From Roseomonas sp. (GTDB lineage Bacteria > Pseudomonadota > Alphaproteobacteria > Acetobacterales > Acetobacteraceae), in assembly GCA_020249925.1 (NCBI GenBank), contig JADCER010000007.1, positions 124,001-188,000 of the forward strand: a stretch of 64,000 nt of DNA. The letters are read 5' to 3'. The stretch's first letter is position 1. The number at the start of each line of letters is the position of its first letter. The notes under the pieces were generated by a model. It did not search any database and had not been told where the DNA came from. It worked only from the letters and a program-made list of their open reading frames with translations. Shown here piece after piece: positions 36,837-45,823 of this stretch. The position numbers and the translations under genes were made by a program.

Positions 36837-37772
36837 ATGCCGCGCCTGCGGCTTGATGTGGCGCTGACGCTGCTGGTGCTGGCCGTACTCGCGCTCGCGC
36901 CCTTCATTGGTCTTGGCGCCAACCATTACCTGACCATGTTTGCGCGCATGATGATTTTGGCCGCGGCCGCCGTTTCGCTTTCCTTCCTGGTGGGTGGCGC
37001 CGGATTAGCGAGCCTTGGGCACGCTGCGGCGATGGGTGTGGGCGCCTATGCTGTTGCCATTCTGGATGCGCATCGGCTGACCGATATCACCATTGTGTTG
37101 CCGGTCGCGATTGCTGCCGCCGCGCTGTTTTCCCTGCTGACCGGCGCGATTGCGATCCGGACGGAGGGTGTGAATTTCATCATGATCACGCTCGCCTTCG
37201 GGCAGATGGCGTTTTTCACCGCGTCATCACTTGCGGCCTATGGCGGCGATGACGGCTATACGTTGTTTGACCGGACCGAGATTTTTGGCTCTCGGTTGAT
37301 GGAGAACCGGCTGTTCTTCCATTACCTATGCCTTGGTTTTCTGGTGTTCTGCTGGGGGCTTTGCGCCATGCTGCTGGCGTCGCGCTTCGGGCGCGTGCTG
37401 CGTGCGGCGCGGGAAAATCCGCTGCGCGCCCAGGCGGTGGGCTTTGCGCCTTACCCGTATCGGCTTTTGGCCTATGTCATTGCGGGCACGCTGGCGGGGT
37501 TGGCCGGTGTGTTGTTCGCCAATGCAACGGAATTCGTCGCCCCCGCTTACATGAGCTGGCAGCGTTCCGGTGAGTTGATTTTCATGGTGATCCTGGGCGG
37601 GCTTGGTCGGCTTTCCGGCGCCATCCTTGGCGCTGTGCTGTTTGTGCTGCTGGAAACCTGGCTGCCCAGCCTGACCACGCATTGGAAAATGATTTTCGGC
37701 CCATTGCTGATTTTGGCGGTGCTGTTCATGCGCGGCGGGTTGATCGGTTTTCTGGGGGCGCGCCGTGGCTGA
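36837..37772 (+). CDS. livM: Branched-chain amino acid type ABC permease LivM
   Basis: A 311-aa permease with about nine membrane helices. SFLVGGAGLASLGHAAAMGVGAYAV is the LivM core, and the ABC-contact loop has ARENPLRAQAVGFAPYP. The ATG at 36837 starts one base after the inverted-repeat element; the longer in-frame start at 36780 lies within that element and is rejected. The stop overlaps the livG start by eight bases. Confidence 0.92.
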   Translation: MPRLRLDVALTLLVLAVLALAPFIGLGANHYLTMFARMMILAAAAVSLSFLVGGAGLASLGHAAAMGVGAYAVAILDAHRLTDITIVLPVAIAAAALFSLLTGAIAIRTEGVNFIMITLAFGQMAFFTASSLAAYGGDDGYTLFDRTEIFGSRLMENRLFFHYLCLGFLVFCWGLCAMLLASRFGRVLRAARENPLRAQAVGFAPYPYRLLAYVIAGTLAGLAGVLFANATEFVAPAYMSWQRSGELIFMVILGGLGRLSGAILGAVLFVLLETWLPSLTTHWKMIFGPLLILAVLFMRGGLIGFLGARRG

Positions 37773-38523
37773 GGCGCTGCTCAGCGTTCAGGGCTTGCGC
37801 AAGCATTATGGCGGGCTTGCAGTGACGAATGATGTCAGCCTAGACGTACTGTCTGGCGAAATCCATGCGTTGATCGGCCCGAATGGCGCCGGCAAGACCA
37901 CCCTGATCCATCAGGTTACCGGCACGGTCGTGCCGGATGCCGGGCGCATTGTCTTTGCCGGGGTGGACATTACGCGCCTTTCGTTTCCGCGCCGCGTGCA
38001 TGCGGGCCTCGCGCGCAGTTTTCAGATCACCAGCATCATTGCCGGCTTTTCCGTGATGGAAAATGTCGCCCTGGCCGTGCAGGCAAAAAGCGGTTCTTCC
38101 TTTCGCTTTTTTCGCGCCGCCGCTTCGGAAGAAGCGCTCAACGGCGCAGCGCGTGATGCCCTGGCCGAGGTAGGGCTCACGGATCGTGCGGCGATCATGG
38201 CGGGTGCGCTCAGCCATGGCGAAAAACGCGCGCTGGAGATTGCCATCGCACTCGCTACCCAACCGCGGCTGCTGCTGCTGGATGAACCGCTGGCTGGCGC
38301 GGGGCCAGAGGAAACCGAACGCCTGATCACGCTGCTGCGGCGACTGAAATCGCGCTACGCCATTCTGCTGGTGGAACATGACATGCAGGCGGTCTTTGCG
38401 CTCGCGGATCGGATTTCGGTACTGGCCGAAGGGCGCATTATCGCGAGTGGCAGCACGGCCGAAATACGTGCGAGTGCTGAAGTGCGCGCCGCCTATCTTG
38501 GTGAAGAAGAAATCCCATGCTGA
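37765..38523 (+). CDS. livG: Branched-chain amino acid type ABC ATPase LivG
   Basis: A 252-aa ATPase starting with GTG at 37765. Walker A is GPNGAGKTT near residue 38, and Walker B is LLLDEPLAGAGPEE. The signature is LSHGEKRALEIAIAL, as usual for LivG. It overlaps livM and livF, so all transporter genes are co-translated. Confidence 0.94.
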   Translation: MAEALLSVQGLRKHYGGLAVTNDVSLDVLSGEIHALIGPNGAGKTTLIHQVTGTVVPDAGRIVFAGVDITRLSFPRRVHAGLARSFQITSIIAGFSVMENVALAVQAKSGSSFRFFRAAASEEALNGAARDALAEVGLTDRAAIMAGALSHGEKRALEIAIALATQPRLLLLDEPLAGAGPEETERLITLLRRLKSRYAILLVEHDMQAVFALADRISVLAEGRIIASGSTAEIRASAEVRAAYLGEEEIPC

Positions 38524-39218
38524 CGCTGGAAGGCGTGGTCGCCGGCTATGGCGAAAGCCAAGTACTGAATGGCATCAGCTTTGGCGTGGGGGCGGGGCAG
38601 GTGGTGACGCTGCTTGGGCGCAATGGCATGGGCAAGACCACCACGGTGCGCGCCATCATGGGGCTGATCCGCCCAAATGCTGGGCATATCCGTTTTGATG
38701 GTCAGGAGATTACCGGCGCCGCGCCCTATCGCATCGCGCAGCGCGGCATTGGGCTGGTGCCGGAAGGGCGCCAGATTTTCCCGACCCTGAGCGTTGAGGA
38801 AAACCTTGTCGCCACCGCCGCCAATCGTACGGGTGGTGCCCCGCGCTGGGATTTACCCGCGATCTACGCGCTGTTCCCGCGCCTGGCGGAGCGGCGCCGT
38901 CAATCCGGTGCCAAGCTTTCGGGCGGTGAGCAGCAAATGCTCGCGATCGGGCGCGCCTTGATGACCAATCCGCGCCTGCTGGTACTGGATGAGGCGACCG
39001 AGGGTCTGGCACCGCTGATCCGCGCCGAGATTTGGCAGGTGATGGCGAAGCTGCGCGCCGAAGGCCAGGCGATCCTATTGATAGACAAGAACCTGGCCGC
39101 CGTGATGCGCTTGGCCGATTGGCATGTGGTGATCGAAAAAGGCCGCGTGGTCTGGCAGGGTAATAGCGTGGCACTGGCCGCCGCGCCCGAAATTCGCGAT
39201 ACTTATTTGCATGTCTAG
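38517..39218 (+). CDS. livF: Branched-chain amino acid type ABC ATPase LivF
   Basis: A 233-aa ATPase with Walker A GRNGMGKTT, signature LSGGEQQMLAIGRAL and Walker B LVLDEATEGLAP, the usual LivF variant. It overlaps livG by seven bases. It completes the five-gene importer that begins at 34604. Confidence 0.94.
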   Translation: MLTLEGVVAGYGESQVLNGISFGVGAGQVVTLLGRNGMGKTTTVRAIMGLIRPNAGHIRFDGQEITGAAPYRIAQRGIGLVPEGRQIFPTLSVEENLVATAANRTGGAPRWDLPAIYALFPRLAERRRQSGAKLSGGEQQMLAIGRALMTNPRLLVLDEATEGLAPLIRAEIWQVMAKLRAEGQAILLIDKNLAAVMRLADWHVVIEKGRVVWQGNSVALAAAPEIRDTYLHV

Positions 39219-39236
39219 AACAGGGAGCCTCAGAAA

Positions 39237-39677
39237 ATGAGCATGACAGCAGGTGTGACCCCAGCCGGCACCGGTGAAGGTGGAGTGGTCTGGTCCATCC
39301 TTGGGCAAACTTACAAACCCCTGGCGCATAGCGAAAGCTGCTTCGCTTTCGAGACACTCTTCCCGCCCGGCACTTTCGTGCCGCCGCATATCCACACGAA
39401 TCAGGATGAATTCATCCGCGTACTGGAAGGAAAGTTTGATCTTTTCCTGGATGGCCAGGCCGCCACCGCCAAGGCTGGTGATTTGATCCGCCTGCCAATG
39501 GGCATCCCCCATGGCATCTTCAACAATACCGAAGCACCGGTGCGCGCGCTATTTTGGGTGAGCCCCGCGCGTGGGCTTTATACGCTGTTCACCCGCATCC
39601 ATAACGTGCCCGATCCGGGCGAGGTGGTGCGTGTTGCGGCGGAGCATGAGGTGAATATCCTGCCCCCGCCGGGCTGA
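39237..39677 (+). CDS. Cupin domain protein
   Basis: A 146-aa single-domain cupin. Motif 1 reads FVPPHIHTNQDEFIRVLEG with two His and a Glu for metal binding; motif 2 has PHGIFNN. It follows livF by 18 bases in the same direction, so it likely belongs to the transporter operon and may act on the imported compound as a dioxygenase or isomerase. Substrate unknown. It ends two bases before the convergent enoyl-CoA hydratase gene. Confidence 0.82.
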   Translation: MSMTAGVTPAGTGEGGVVWSILGQTYKPLAHSESCFAFETLFPPGTFVPPHIHTNQDEFIRVLEGKFDLFLDGQAATAKAGDLIRLPMGIPHGIFNNTEAPVRALFWVSPARGLYTLFTRIHNVPDPGEVVRVAAEHEVNILPPPG

Positions 39678-39679
39678 AT

Positions 39680-40462
39680 TCAGCGCTTCTTTTTGCGCGC
39701 CTTCTGTTCTTCAAGGAAGGCGCGCATCATGCGCTTGGGTTCATCCGTCTTCCAGGATGCCGCAAAGGCGGTGATGCCGGCGGCAATGGCTTCACTGATG
39801 GTGCAATCTTCCCATTGCCGGATCAGCGCCTTCTGCGCGCGAATGGCCTCAGGCCCCGCTGCCAGCAAATGGCCGATCCAGGCTTCGATGCGCGCATCAA
39901 TGCGTTCGCGATGCGCGACTTCTTCCAATAGCCCCCAGGAAAGTGCCTCAGCCGCCGAAATGGTTTCCGCCAACAGCAGCAAGCGCCTGGTACGGCCCCA
40001 GCCGATCAGGCCGGGCAGCAGGGCGGCTTCGACGACTGAGGGAATGCCAACGCGCACTTCCGGCATGCCGAATTTCGCTTCCCGCACGGCGATACGGATA
40101 TCGCAGGCGGCGGCTACTTCCAGCCCAGCGCCAAGACACCAGCCATTGATGCGCGCAATCACCGGCACGGGCAGGTCGCGAATGGCGGCGCAAATGCCAT
40201 GCACGCGACGGATGAAGGCTTCCGCCTCCGAGGGTGTTTCAAGCGTTGCCATGGCGCCGATATCAGCGCCGCCGATGAAGGCGCGTTCGCCTTCGCCGGT
40301 CAGCACCGCCGCTCGCAAGCTGGGGCGCGTTGCAAGATCACGCAGCGCCGCAATCGCCTCATCCAACAGTACCGGGTTCAGCGTATTCAGCTTGGCATCA
40401 TGCGCGACTGTCAGCCGCGCAACACCGCGCGCATCAAGATTGACATCGAAACGCCCAGTCAT
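39680..40462 (-). CDS. Enoyl-CoA hydratase/isomerase family
   Basis: A 260-aa crotonase-fold protein. The oxyanion-hole segment AFIGGADIGAMA and the second block GWCLGAGLEVAAACDIRIA with MPEVRVGIP (catalytic Glu position) are present. The lysine-rich C-terminus (ARKKKR) is unusual. Its start overlaps the asparaginase stop by four bases. The acyl-CoA substrate is not known. Confidence 0.87.
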   Translation of the reverse strand: MTGRFDVNLDARGVARLTVAHDAKLNTLNPVLLDEAIAALRDLATRPSLRAAVLTGEGERAFIGGADIGAMATLETPSEAEAFIRRVHGICAAIRDLPVPVIARINGWCLGAGLEVAAACDIRIAVREAKFGMPEVRVGIPSVVEAALLPGLIGWGRTRRLLLLAETISAAEALSWGLLEEVAHRERIDARIEAWIGHLLAAGPEAIRAQKALIRQWEDCTISEAIAAGITAFAASWKTDEPKRMMRAFLEEQKARKKKR

Positions 40463-41475
40463 GCGGCCTGGCTCGGCAGCGTCACGGCAATGCGCCCAAC
40501 GGGCTTGCCATTGCTATCTACGATATCGCCTTCCACCGCTTCCACCAGCGCTGCCGTGGCGGCGGCATCCAGCAAGCCGAGCCGACCGAGCAGCGCCGCG
40601 AAAACCCCCATCTTGGCGCGCGATGCGCCATCGGCGATTTTCACCGCGATCCCCAAGCCCTGATCCGGCACAAAGCCCACCACGAAGCCCTCGGCGCCGC
40701 CCTTCAGCAGCACGCGGCCATTGGTGGCGCGCACAATACGGCTGGTCGCCTGATCCCGCCCGGAAAGATGATCCGGATAGTTCGCTATGGCAGCCTGCAA
40801 TCTTTCAATGGCGGCGCGCCGCACAGGGCTTGCCACCTTGCGCGCCGCCCAACGCGCTGCCGCCTGCGCCATCGCTTCCATGGAAAGCGCCAGCGCCGGC
40901 AAGCCGCAACCATCCACACCAGCCTGCAAACGCCCCGCATCACTGCCGAGCAATTCCGAGAGGATTTCCAGATAAAGCTTTTGCGTCGGATGCGCGGGAT
41001 CATCATAGCCCGCCACTGGCGCACCAAGCTTCTGCGCCACACTCAGAAAACCGCAATGCTTGCCGGAGCAATTGTGATAGATGCGGGACCGATCGCCGCC
41101 CGCGCGATAAATCTTCGCCTGATCCGCCGCCGCGCGCGGCATATCCGGCCCACACACCAGCGCCGATTCGGAAAGCCCCATGCGCGCCAGCCAATCACGC
41201 ACCAAAGCCACCTGAAAATCCTCAGCACTATGGGAGGCACAGGAAAGCGCGAGGTGTTCCTCGCTCAATCCCAAAGCATCCGCCGCACCGGTTTCGACCA
41301 GCGCCACCGCCTGATAGGGCTTGAGTGAGGATCGCGGAAAGGTGACGAAGGCAGGATCACCCATCGCCAGCACCTGGCGCCCGTTGCTATCCATCACCAC
41401 GGCGATGCCGTGATGAATACTCTCCACCGCCGGGCCGCGATGGATTTCCGCCAATTGCACAAAGGGGCTTTGCAT
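40459..41475 (-). CDS. L-asparaginase II (Asparaginase_II, Rhizobium type)
   Basis: A 338-aa enzyme of the thermolabile rhizobial asparaginase family, unrelated to E. coli AnsB. The family shows as RSSLKPYQAVALVETGAAD near residue 50, CASHSAEDFQ, and NCSGKHCGFL, where Ser and Lys line the active site. It hydrolyses asparagine to aspartate and ammonia. It is translationally coupled to the enoyl-CoA hydratase downstream. Confidence 0.92.
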   Translation of the reverse strand: MQSPFVQLAEIHRGPAVESIHHGIAVVMDSNGRQVLAMGDPAFVTFPRSSLKPYQAVALVETGAADALGLSEEHLALSCASHSAEDFQVALVRDWLARMGLSESALVCGPDMPRAAADQAKIYRAGGDRSRIYHNCSGKHCGFLSVAQKLGAPVAGYDDPAHPTQKLYLEILSELLGSDAGRLQAGVDGCGLPALALSMEAMAQAAARWAARKVASPVRRAAIERLQAAIANYPDHLSGRDQATSRIVRATNGRVLLKGGAEGFVVGFVPDQGLGIAVKIADGASRAKMGVFAALLGRLGLLDAAATAALVEAVEGDIVDSNGKPVGRIAVTLPSQAA

Positions 41476-41505
41476 CGTTACTACCTTGTCACGACCACGC
41501 GTGAT

Positions 41506-42516
41506 CTAGAAATCTTCCAGCACAACCTTGCCGATCATGCCGCCGCTTTCGACCAGCGCATGCGCTTGCGTCAGATTGGCCGCGTTTATCTTGCCCAGGT
41601 TTCGCGTCATGGTGCCGCGCATGCGCCCGGCTTCGATCAGCCCCGCAACCTCGTTCAACAGGCGGTGCTGTTCGATCATGTCGGGCGTGTTGAATAAGGG
41701 CCGCGTGAACATCAGTTCCCAATGGATGGAGACCGATTTGCGCATGACATCGCGCGCATCCACCGGCGCCTGGCTTTCAATCAGCACAATGCGGCCTTGC
41801 GGCGCCACCGCTTCCACCATGGCTGCCCAGTTCTTCGCGGTGGTATTGGCGGAATAGATGTAATTGGCGCCCCGCAGGCCAAGCGCCTTCATTTGCGCAG
41901 CAATATCGCCGTGATGATCCACCACATGATGCGCGCCCAAATCGCGACACCATTGCACGCTTTCTGCCCGAGATGCGGTCGCCACCACGGTCAGCCCGGT
42001 CAGCGCGCGCGCCATTTGGATCACCATGGAACCCACGCCGCCCGCACCACCAATCACAAGCAGAGTCTGCCCCTGCGCACCGCCCTGCGGTACGCCAAGG
42101 CGATCAAACAAGCCTTCCCAAGCGGTAATCGCAGTGAGAGGCACGGCGGCGGCTTCGGGGAAGGTCAGGTTGCGCGGCTTCCGCCCAACAATGCGTTCAT
42201 CCACCAGATGCAATTCAGCATTGGTGCCGGAACGATTGATCACGCCGGCGTAAAACACCTCATCACCGGGGCGAAATAGCGTGCAATCAGGACCGACCGC
42301 GCGCACCACGCCAGCGCCATCGAAGCCGAGGATGCGCGGCGCCTCGCCAGGGTCATCGCGGCGGCGCACCTTGGTATCCACGGGGTTCACCGACACCGCG
42401 TGGATTTCCACCAGCATATCGCGCCCGGTCGGTGCGGCGGGGGCTGCGATGTCCAGGTCAATCAGCGCATCCGCCTGATCAATCGGCAGGCATTTCCGGT
42501 ATCCAACGGCTTTCAT
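41506..42516 (-). CDS. Zinc-type alcohol dehydrogenase/quinone oxidoreductase (ZADH-like)
   Basis: A 336-aa MDR protein. MKAVGYRKCLPIDQADAL is the usual start of the zinc-binding alcohol dehydrogenase family protein group, so I use the ATG at 42516 over one four codons earlier. The GroES-like domain has VNPVDTKVRRRDD and GFDGAGVV, and the NADPH fold has VIGGAGGVGSMVIQMA. Catalytic zinc ligands are lacking, so it is probably an NADPH quinone or enone reductase. Confidence 0.88.
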   Translation of the reverse strand: MKAVGYRKCLPIDQADALIDLDIAAPAAPTGRDMLVEIHAVSVNPVDTKVRRRDDPGEAPRILGFDGAGVVRAVGPDCTLFRPGDEVFYAGVINRSGTNAELHLVDERIVGRKPRNLTFPEAAAVPLTAITAWEGLFDRLGVPQGGAQGQTLLVIGGAGGVGSMVIQMARALTGLTVVATASRAESVQWCRDLGAHHVVDHHGDIAAQMKALGLRGANYIYSANTTAKNWAAMVEAVAPQGRIVLIESQAPVDARDVMRKSVSIHWELMFTRPLFNTPDMIEQHRLLNEVAGLIEAGRMRGTMTRNLGKINAANLTQAHALVESGGMIGKVVLEDF

Positions 42517-42540
42517 CGCAACCCTCAATCCCTTTGTGTA

Positions 42541-43260
42541 TCAGCCAACGCGCAATAGCGCCGGGCCTTCTTCGCGCAGCCAGGCCTCAGCTTCCTCACG
42601 ATGCGGGGCCAGCGCTGCGACATGCGCCCAGAAGCGCGGAGAATGGTTCAGCTCCCGCAAATGCGCGACCTCATGCGCGACAACATAATCCAGCACCGCA
42701 TCCGGCGCCATGACCAGCCGCCAGGAAAAGGCGAGTGTGCCATCCGGCGCGCAAGACCCCCAGCGGCTTTGTGTATCCTTCACGCGAATGGCTTTGATCG
42801 CGACGCCAAGCTTTTCGGCATGCGTTGCAGCCAAGGGAAGGATGCGCCGTTTTGCCTCGACCCGCAGAAAATCGCGCAAGCGCCGCGGCAGGAATTCCAC
42901 AGCGCCGGTCACGATGATGGCGCCATTTTCCACAAAGGCACCACCGCGCCGCGCTGGATCATGCAGCACGGGATGCGGCACGCCGCCCAAAGGCACTGCA
43001 GCGCCATGCGCCAAGGAAATGCTCGGCGCCAAGGCCTTGATGCGGCGCAGCACCCAGGCGGCATGCGTCGTCAGCAATTCCATACCCGCGCGGCGGCTTG
43101 CGCGCATCGGTAGCGTCACCACCACATCGCCGGCGCGGGGATCAATGCGCAAACTGATGGAGCGTGCGCGTTCCGAACGCCGCCAGCGCACCGGGCAAAG
43201 CTCTGCCGGCCCCAGCAAGCCAGGGCGCAGCGGCACCATTTCCGAATCGGGCAGGGACAT
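42541..43260 (-). CDS. YgjP-type metallopeptidase (DUF45/M48)
   Basis: A 239-aa protein of the WLM-like DUF45 family. The SRWGSC block near residue 175 precedes VAHEVAHLRELNHSPRFW, the HExxH zinc motif with its third His ligand. Biological role is poorly defined; E. coli YgjP has been annotated as UTP pyrophosphatase. The gene is divergent from the EamA transporter, with two inverted repeats between. Confidence 0.88.
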   Translation of the reverse strand: MSLPDSEMVPLRPGLLGPAELCPVRWRRSERARSISLRIDPRAGDVVVTLPMRASRRAGMELLTTHAAWVLRRIKALAPSISLAHGAAVPLGGVPHPVLHDPARRGGAFVENGAIIVTGAVEFLPRRLRDFLRVEAKRRILPLAATHAEKLGVAIKAIRVKDTQSRWGSCAPDGTLAFSWRLVMAPDAVLDYVVAHEVAHLRELNHSPRFWAHVAALAPHREEAEAWLREEGPALLRVG

Positions 43261-43275
43261 CGCCGCACCATGCCG

Positions 43276-43330
43276 TCAAGCGGGTGCTTTTTTCAACCGC
43301 TTGACACTCGGGCGCTTTCGCGTGCGAGTG
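43276..43330. promoter_or_regulatory. Two adjacent inverted repeats in a divergent spacer
   Basis: TCAAGCGG at 43276-43283 pairs perfectly with CCGCTTGA at 43297-43304, and directly next to it CACTCG at 43305-43310 pairs with CGAGTG at 43325-43330. They fill the spacer between the metallopeptidase start (43260) and the EamA start (43336). The second ends 5 bases before that ATG. They look like operator or leader structures. Confidence 0.45.
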
Positions 43331-43335
43331 TCGCC

Positions 43336-44226
43336 ATGCGTTTCGCGCTCAACGCCATACTGCCGCTTTTGCTGCTAGGCACCATTTGGGGCGCCACGCC
43401 GATTTTCGTGAAGACCCTGGGCGGCATGGGTTGGCCGCCCTTGATGATCGCGTTGGGTGCTTCGGGTTTCAGCGCCATCACCCTGCTTGCGGTCTGCTTC
43501 GCGCGGCGCGAAATCCCGGCGCTGAAGCGGCCCTATCTGATTCATTATGGCGTTTCTGGGCTGACCGGGCTTGTGCTGTCCAACCTGTTCGGCTTCACGA
43601 GTTTGCAGCATATTCCTGCAGGCTTCTTTTCCCTGCTGATCCCGCTCTCACCCATGCTGACGGTGCTTGGCGCCATGCTGCTCAGGATGGAGAAAGTATC
43701 CTGGCGGCGCATTGGCGGCAGTATTCTGGGCCTGGTCGGCATTGGGCTTGCCATGGCGCCAGGTGCCGCGCTGCCGGACCCGGAGGCGCTGCCCTGGGCT
43801 TTGCTCGCGGCCTTTACGCCGGTTTGGTATGCGGTGGCGAATATCGCCGGTGTGAAGCTTGCGCCACGCGGCGCGGCGCCCTTGGCGCTGGCGGCAGGCA
43901 CCTGCGGCGCGGCGGCGCTGATCATGGGGGTGATTGCGTTTTCAACCGGGCAAATACGGGCTGTGGATATCGCTGGGCTGCCCCTTACCATGGCGCAAGG
44001 CGTGTTGCTGGCACTTGCTTACCTGATCTATTTCCGATCACTCGCGACGCAAGGCGGTGTGGTGACATCGCAAGTGGGCTATATCGTCACCATTACCGGC
44101 CTGATCTGGGGTTTCGCGATTTTTGGTGAGGTGCCGGGCTGGCTGACGATCCCGGCTGCTGCCTTGGTTTTTATCGGGCTCGCGCTGGTGACGCTGCCTT
44201 CGAAGATCAACCGATCAAATGCTTGA
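43336..44226 (+). CDS. EamA/DMT family transporter
   Basis: A 296-aa ten-helix exporter with two EamA repeats (about 5-135 and 150-285), e.g. ILPLLLLGTIWGATPIF and PLTMAQGVLLALAYLIYF. Start at MRFALNAI (43336); an in-frame start 22 codons upstream lies within the inverted repeats. Members export amino acids, nucleotides or amines; substrate unknown. Its last 20 bases overlap the convergent cupin gene. Confidence 0.87.
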   Translation: MRFALNAILPLLLLGTIWGATPIFVKTLGGMGWPPLMIALGASGFSAITLLAVCFARREIPALKRPYLIHYGVSGLTGLVLSNLFGFTSLQHIPAGFFSLLIPLSPMLTVLGAMLLRMEKVSWRRIGGSILGLVGIGLAMAPGAALPDPEALPWALLAAFTPVWYAVANIAGVKLAPRGAAPLALAAGTCGAAALIMGVIAFSTGQIRAVDIAGLPLTMAQGVLLALAYLIYFRSLATQGGVVTSQVGYIVTITGLIWGFAIFGEVPGWLTIPAAALVFIGLALVTLPSKINRSNA

Positions 44227-44521
44227 GTTCGGTTTCCACGAAGGAGAGCGGCGCTGTGCCGCCATTGACGACATTATGCTCAACCCCTGCGGCGCGCCCG
44301 TAGGCGACACCGGCTTTAAGATCGGCCGTTAGCGTCTCACCGCCTGGCAGTTCAACGAACAAAGTCCCATCCGTCACCGGCACAACGACATAGGCCATGC
44401 CATGGCGATGCCAACCGGTTTCCGCGCCGGGTTCGAAATCCCAGCGCGTGACGCGCACATTGGCATCATCAAGCTGAATGGTCGCGACCGCTGGCGGGCG
44501 GCAGCGCAGCGGTTCCTTCAT
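44207..44521 (-). CDS. Small cupin domain protein
   Basis: A 104-aa cupin. Motif 1 reads GWHRHGMAYVVVPVTDG with two His, and motif 2 reads GVEHNVVNGG. The start at MKEPLRCRPP gives the natural length; the longer frame to 44617 overlaps the upstream gene. It lies four bases after the DapA-like gene, so the two are probably one operon. Function unknown. Confidence 0.8.
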   Translation of the reverse strand: MKEPLRCRPPAVATIQLDDANVRVTRWDFEPGAETGWHRHGMAYVVVPVTDGTLFVELPGGETLTADLKAGVAYGRAAGVEHNVVNGGTAPLSFVETELKHLIG

Positions 44522-44525
44522 GGCG

Positions 44526-45464
44526 CTATTCCGCGGCCTTGGCGGGCGAAAGCCCCGGCAGCGGCAGCGCACCCGCCGCACCCCAAGCCGCCCACACCGC
44601 TTCTGCCTGCGTGGCATTCAGCGGCAGATGCGGCGGGCGAATGGTGCGCCAGCCGGCATCACCCGTGCTGCGCGCAATAATCTCGCGCAGGCCCGGAATC
44701 AGCGGTACGGAAGTCGCGGCCTTGCGCGTGGCATTCAATACAGTCTGCGCCGCATCGGCTTCCGGCCCGGTGCGCTTGGCATAGACAATGCCGCCCCAAT
44801 GCGAATTGGCGTTGGAAGCCGCGGTGATGCAGCCCGCGCCACCTTCAGCGAGGATGCGCTGCAGGAATTCATCGCTACCGGAATAAACTTCAAACCCATC
44901 CTTGGCGAAAGCCTGCACCATGGCCTGCATATTGGCGTAATCGCCAGATGAATCCTTCACGCCCTTGATGGTGCCTGGAAAAGCCTTGATCAGGCGTTCC
45001 AGCAAGGAAAGACTGAAAGGCACCGCCGATTGCTGCGGGAAGTGATAGAGATAAATCTTCACCCCACCACCAATGCGGTTCAGCGCTTCGGAGAAATAGG
45101 CGAATAGCCCATCATCAGAAGGCCCCTTGTAGTAGAAGGGCGGCAGCATCAGCACACCAGGGCAGCCGGCATCGCGCGCATGCTTCGTCAATTCCACGCT
45201 ATCGGTCAGGCTGGCGCAGCCCGTGCCTGGCATCATGCGCGCCGCCGGGATGCCGCGCGCAATCAGACCTTCCAGAATGGCCTTGCGTTCATGCAGGCCG
45301 AAGGAATTGGCCTCACCGGTCGTGCCCAGTACGCCAAGCCCGGTGCAGCCATTCGCCAGCAGCCATTTGGCATGCGCCGCCATGCGATCCAGATCGGGGG
45401 TCAGATCGGGCTTCATCGCCGTCAGCACCGCGGCATTCACGCCGCCATAAATCGCGTCTTTCAT
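44526..45464 (-). CDS. Dihydrodipicolinate synthase family aldolase
   Basis: A 312-aa TIM-barrel class I aldolase. The Schiff-base Lys is in GTIKGVKDSSGDYANM, the conserved GTTGEANSFG loop is near residue 45, and the Tyr is in KIYLYHFPQQ. It differs from housekeeping DapA and resembles the wider group that includes N-acetylneuraminate and keto-deoxysugar aldolases, so its substrate is open. Start chosen at MKDAIYGGVNAAVLTA. Confidence 0.87.
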   Translation of the reverse strand: MKDAIYGGVNAAVLTAMKPDLTPDLDRMAAHAKWLLANGCTGLGVLGTTGEANSFGLHERKAILEGLIARGIPAARMMPGTGCASLTDSVELTKHARDAGCPGVLMLPPFYYKGPSDDGLFAYFSEALNRIGGGVKIYLYHFPQQSAVPFSLSLLERLIKAFPGTIKGVKDSSGDYANMQAMVQAFAKDGFEVYSGSDEFLQRILAEGGAGCITAASNANSHWGGIVYAKRTGPEADAAQTVLNATRKAATSVPLIPGLREIIARSTGDAGWRTIRPPHLPLNATQAEAVWAAWGAAGALPLPGLSPAKAAE

Positions 45465-45823
45465 TGGGGCTTCCTTCGTAAAGCTTGTGGCGCCTTCGTC
45501 GCGCGGAACGTGCGCGGCGTCAATCATTGGAATGAGCGCAAGACGATGGGCGCGCCAGTCAATGCCATGAAATTATTGATCCCAGAGAGCCCAATGCCCA
45601 GGCACGAGTTGACAATCCTGGACCGCGCAAAACTTTCCAGCAAGGTCAGTGGCAGAAGTCAGAGCGTACCGGCCAAGTCGTGTAGGTAGATCAGCAGGAA
45701 GGCGCTACCTTTTTTCTCCAACGTCAGCCACGGGCCGTGCGCTTCAGCATAGTCGTCGCCAAGGATGTGTCTTCGGACTGGGCCGTTTCATTGCAACATT
45801 ATGGGCGCAATAAATGCCGATAC
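45465..45823. other. Gene-free spacer with an open fragment on the minus strand
   Basis: About 360 bases without a start-to-stop gene. On the minus strand, 45787 to 45659 is open for 42 codons (including HILGDDYAEAHGPWLTLEKK and LLIYLHDLAG) and ends in TGA but has no start codon. It reads like the end of a decayed protein of unknown family. Composition is less GC-rich than the neighbours. Confidence 0.35.

Noticed and set aside
39693-41324. 543-codon plus-strand open frame over the hydratase and asparaginase
   Set aside because: Both minus-strand genes have full family motifs; the plus-strand reading has low-complexity Arg/Ser/Pro composition.
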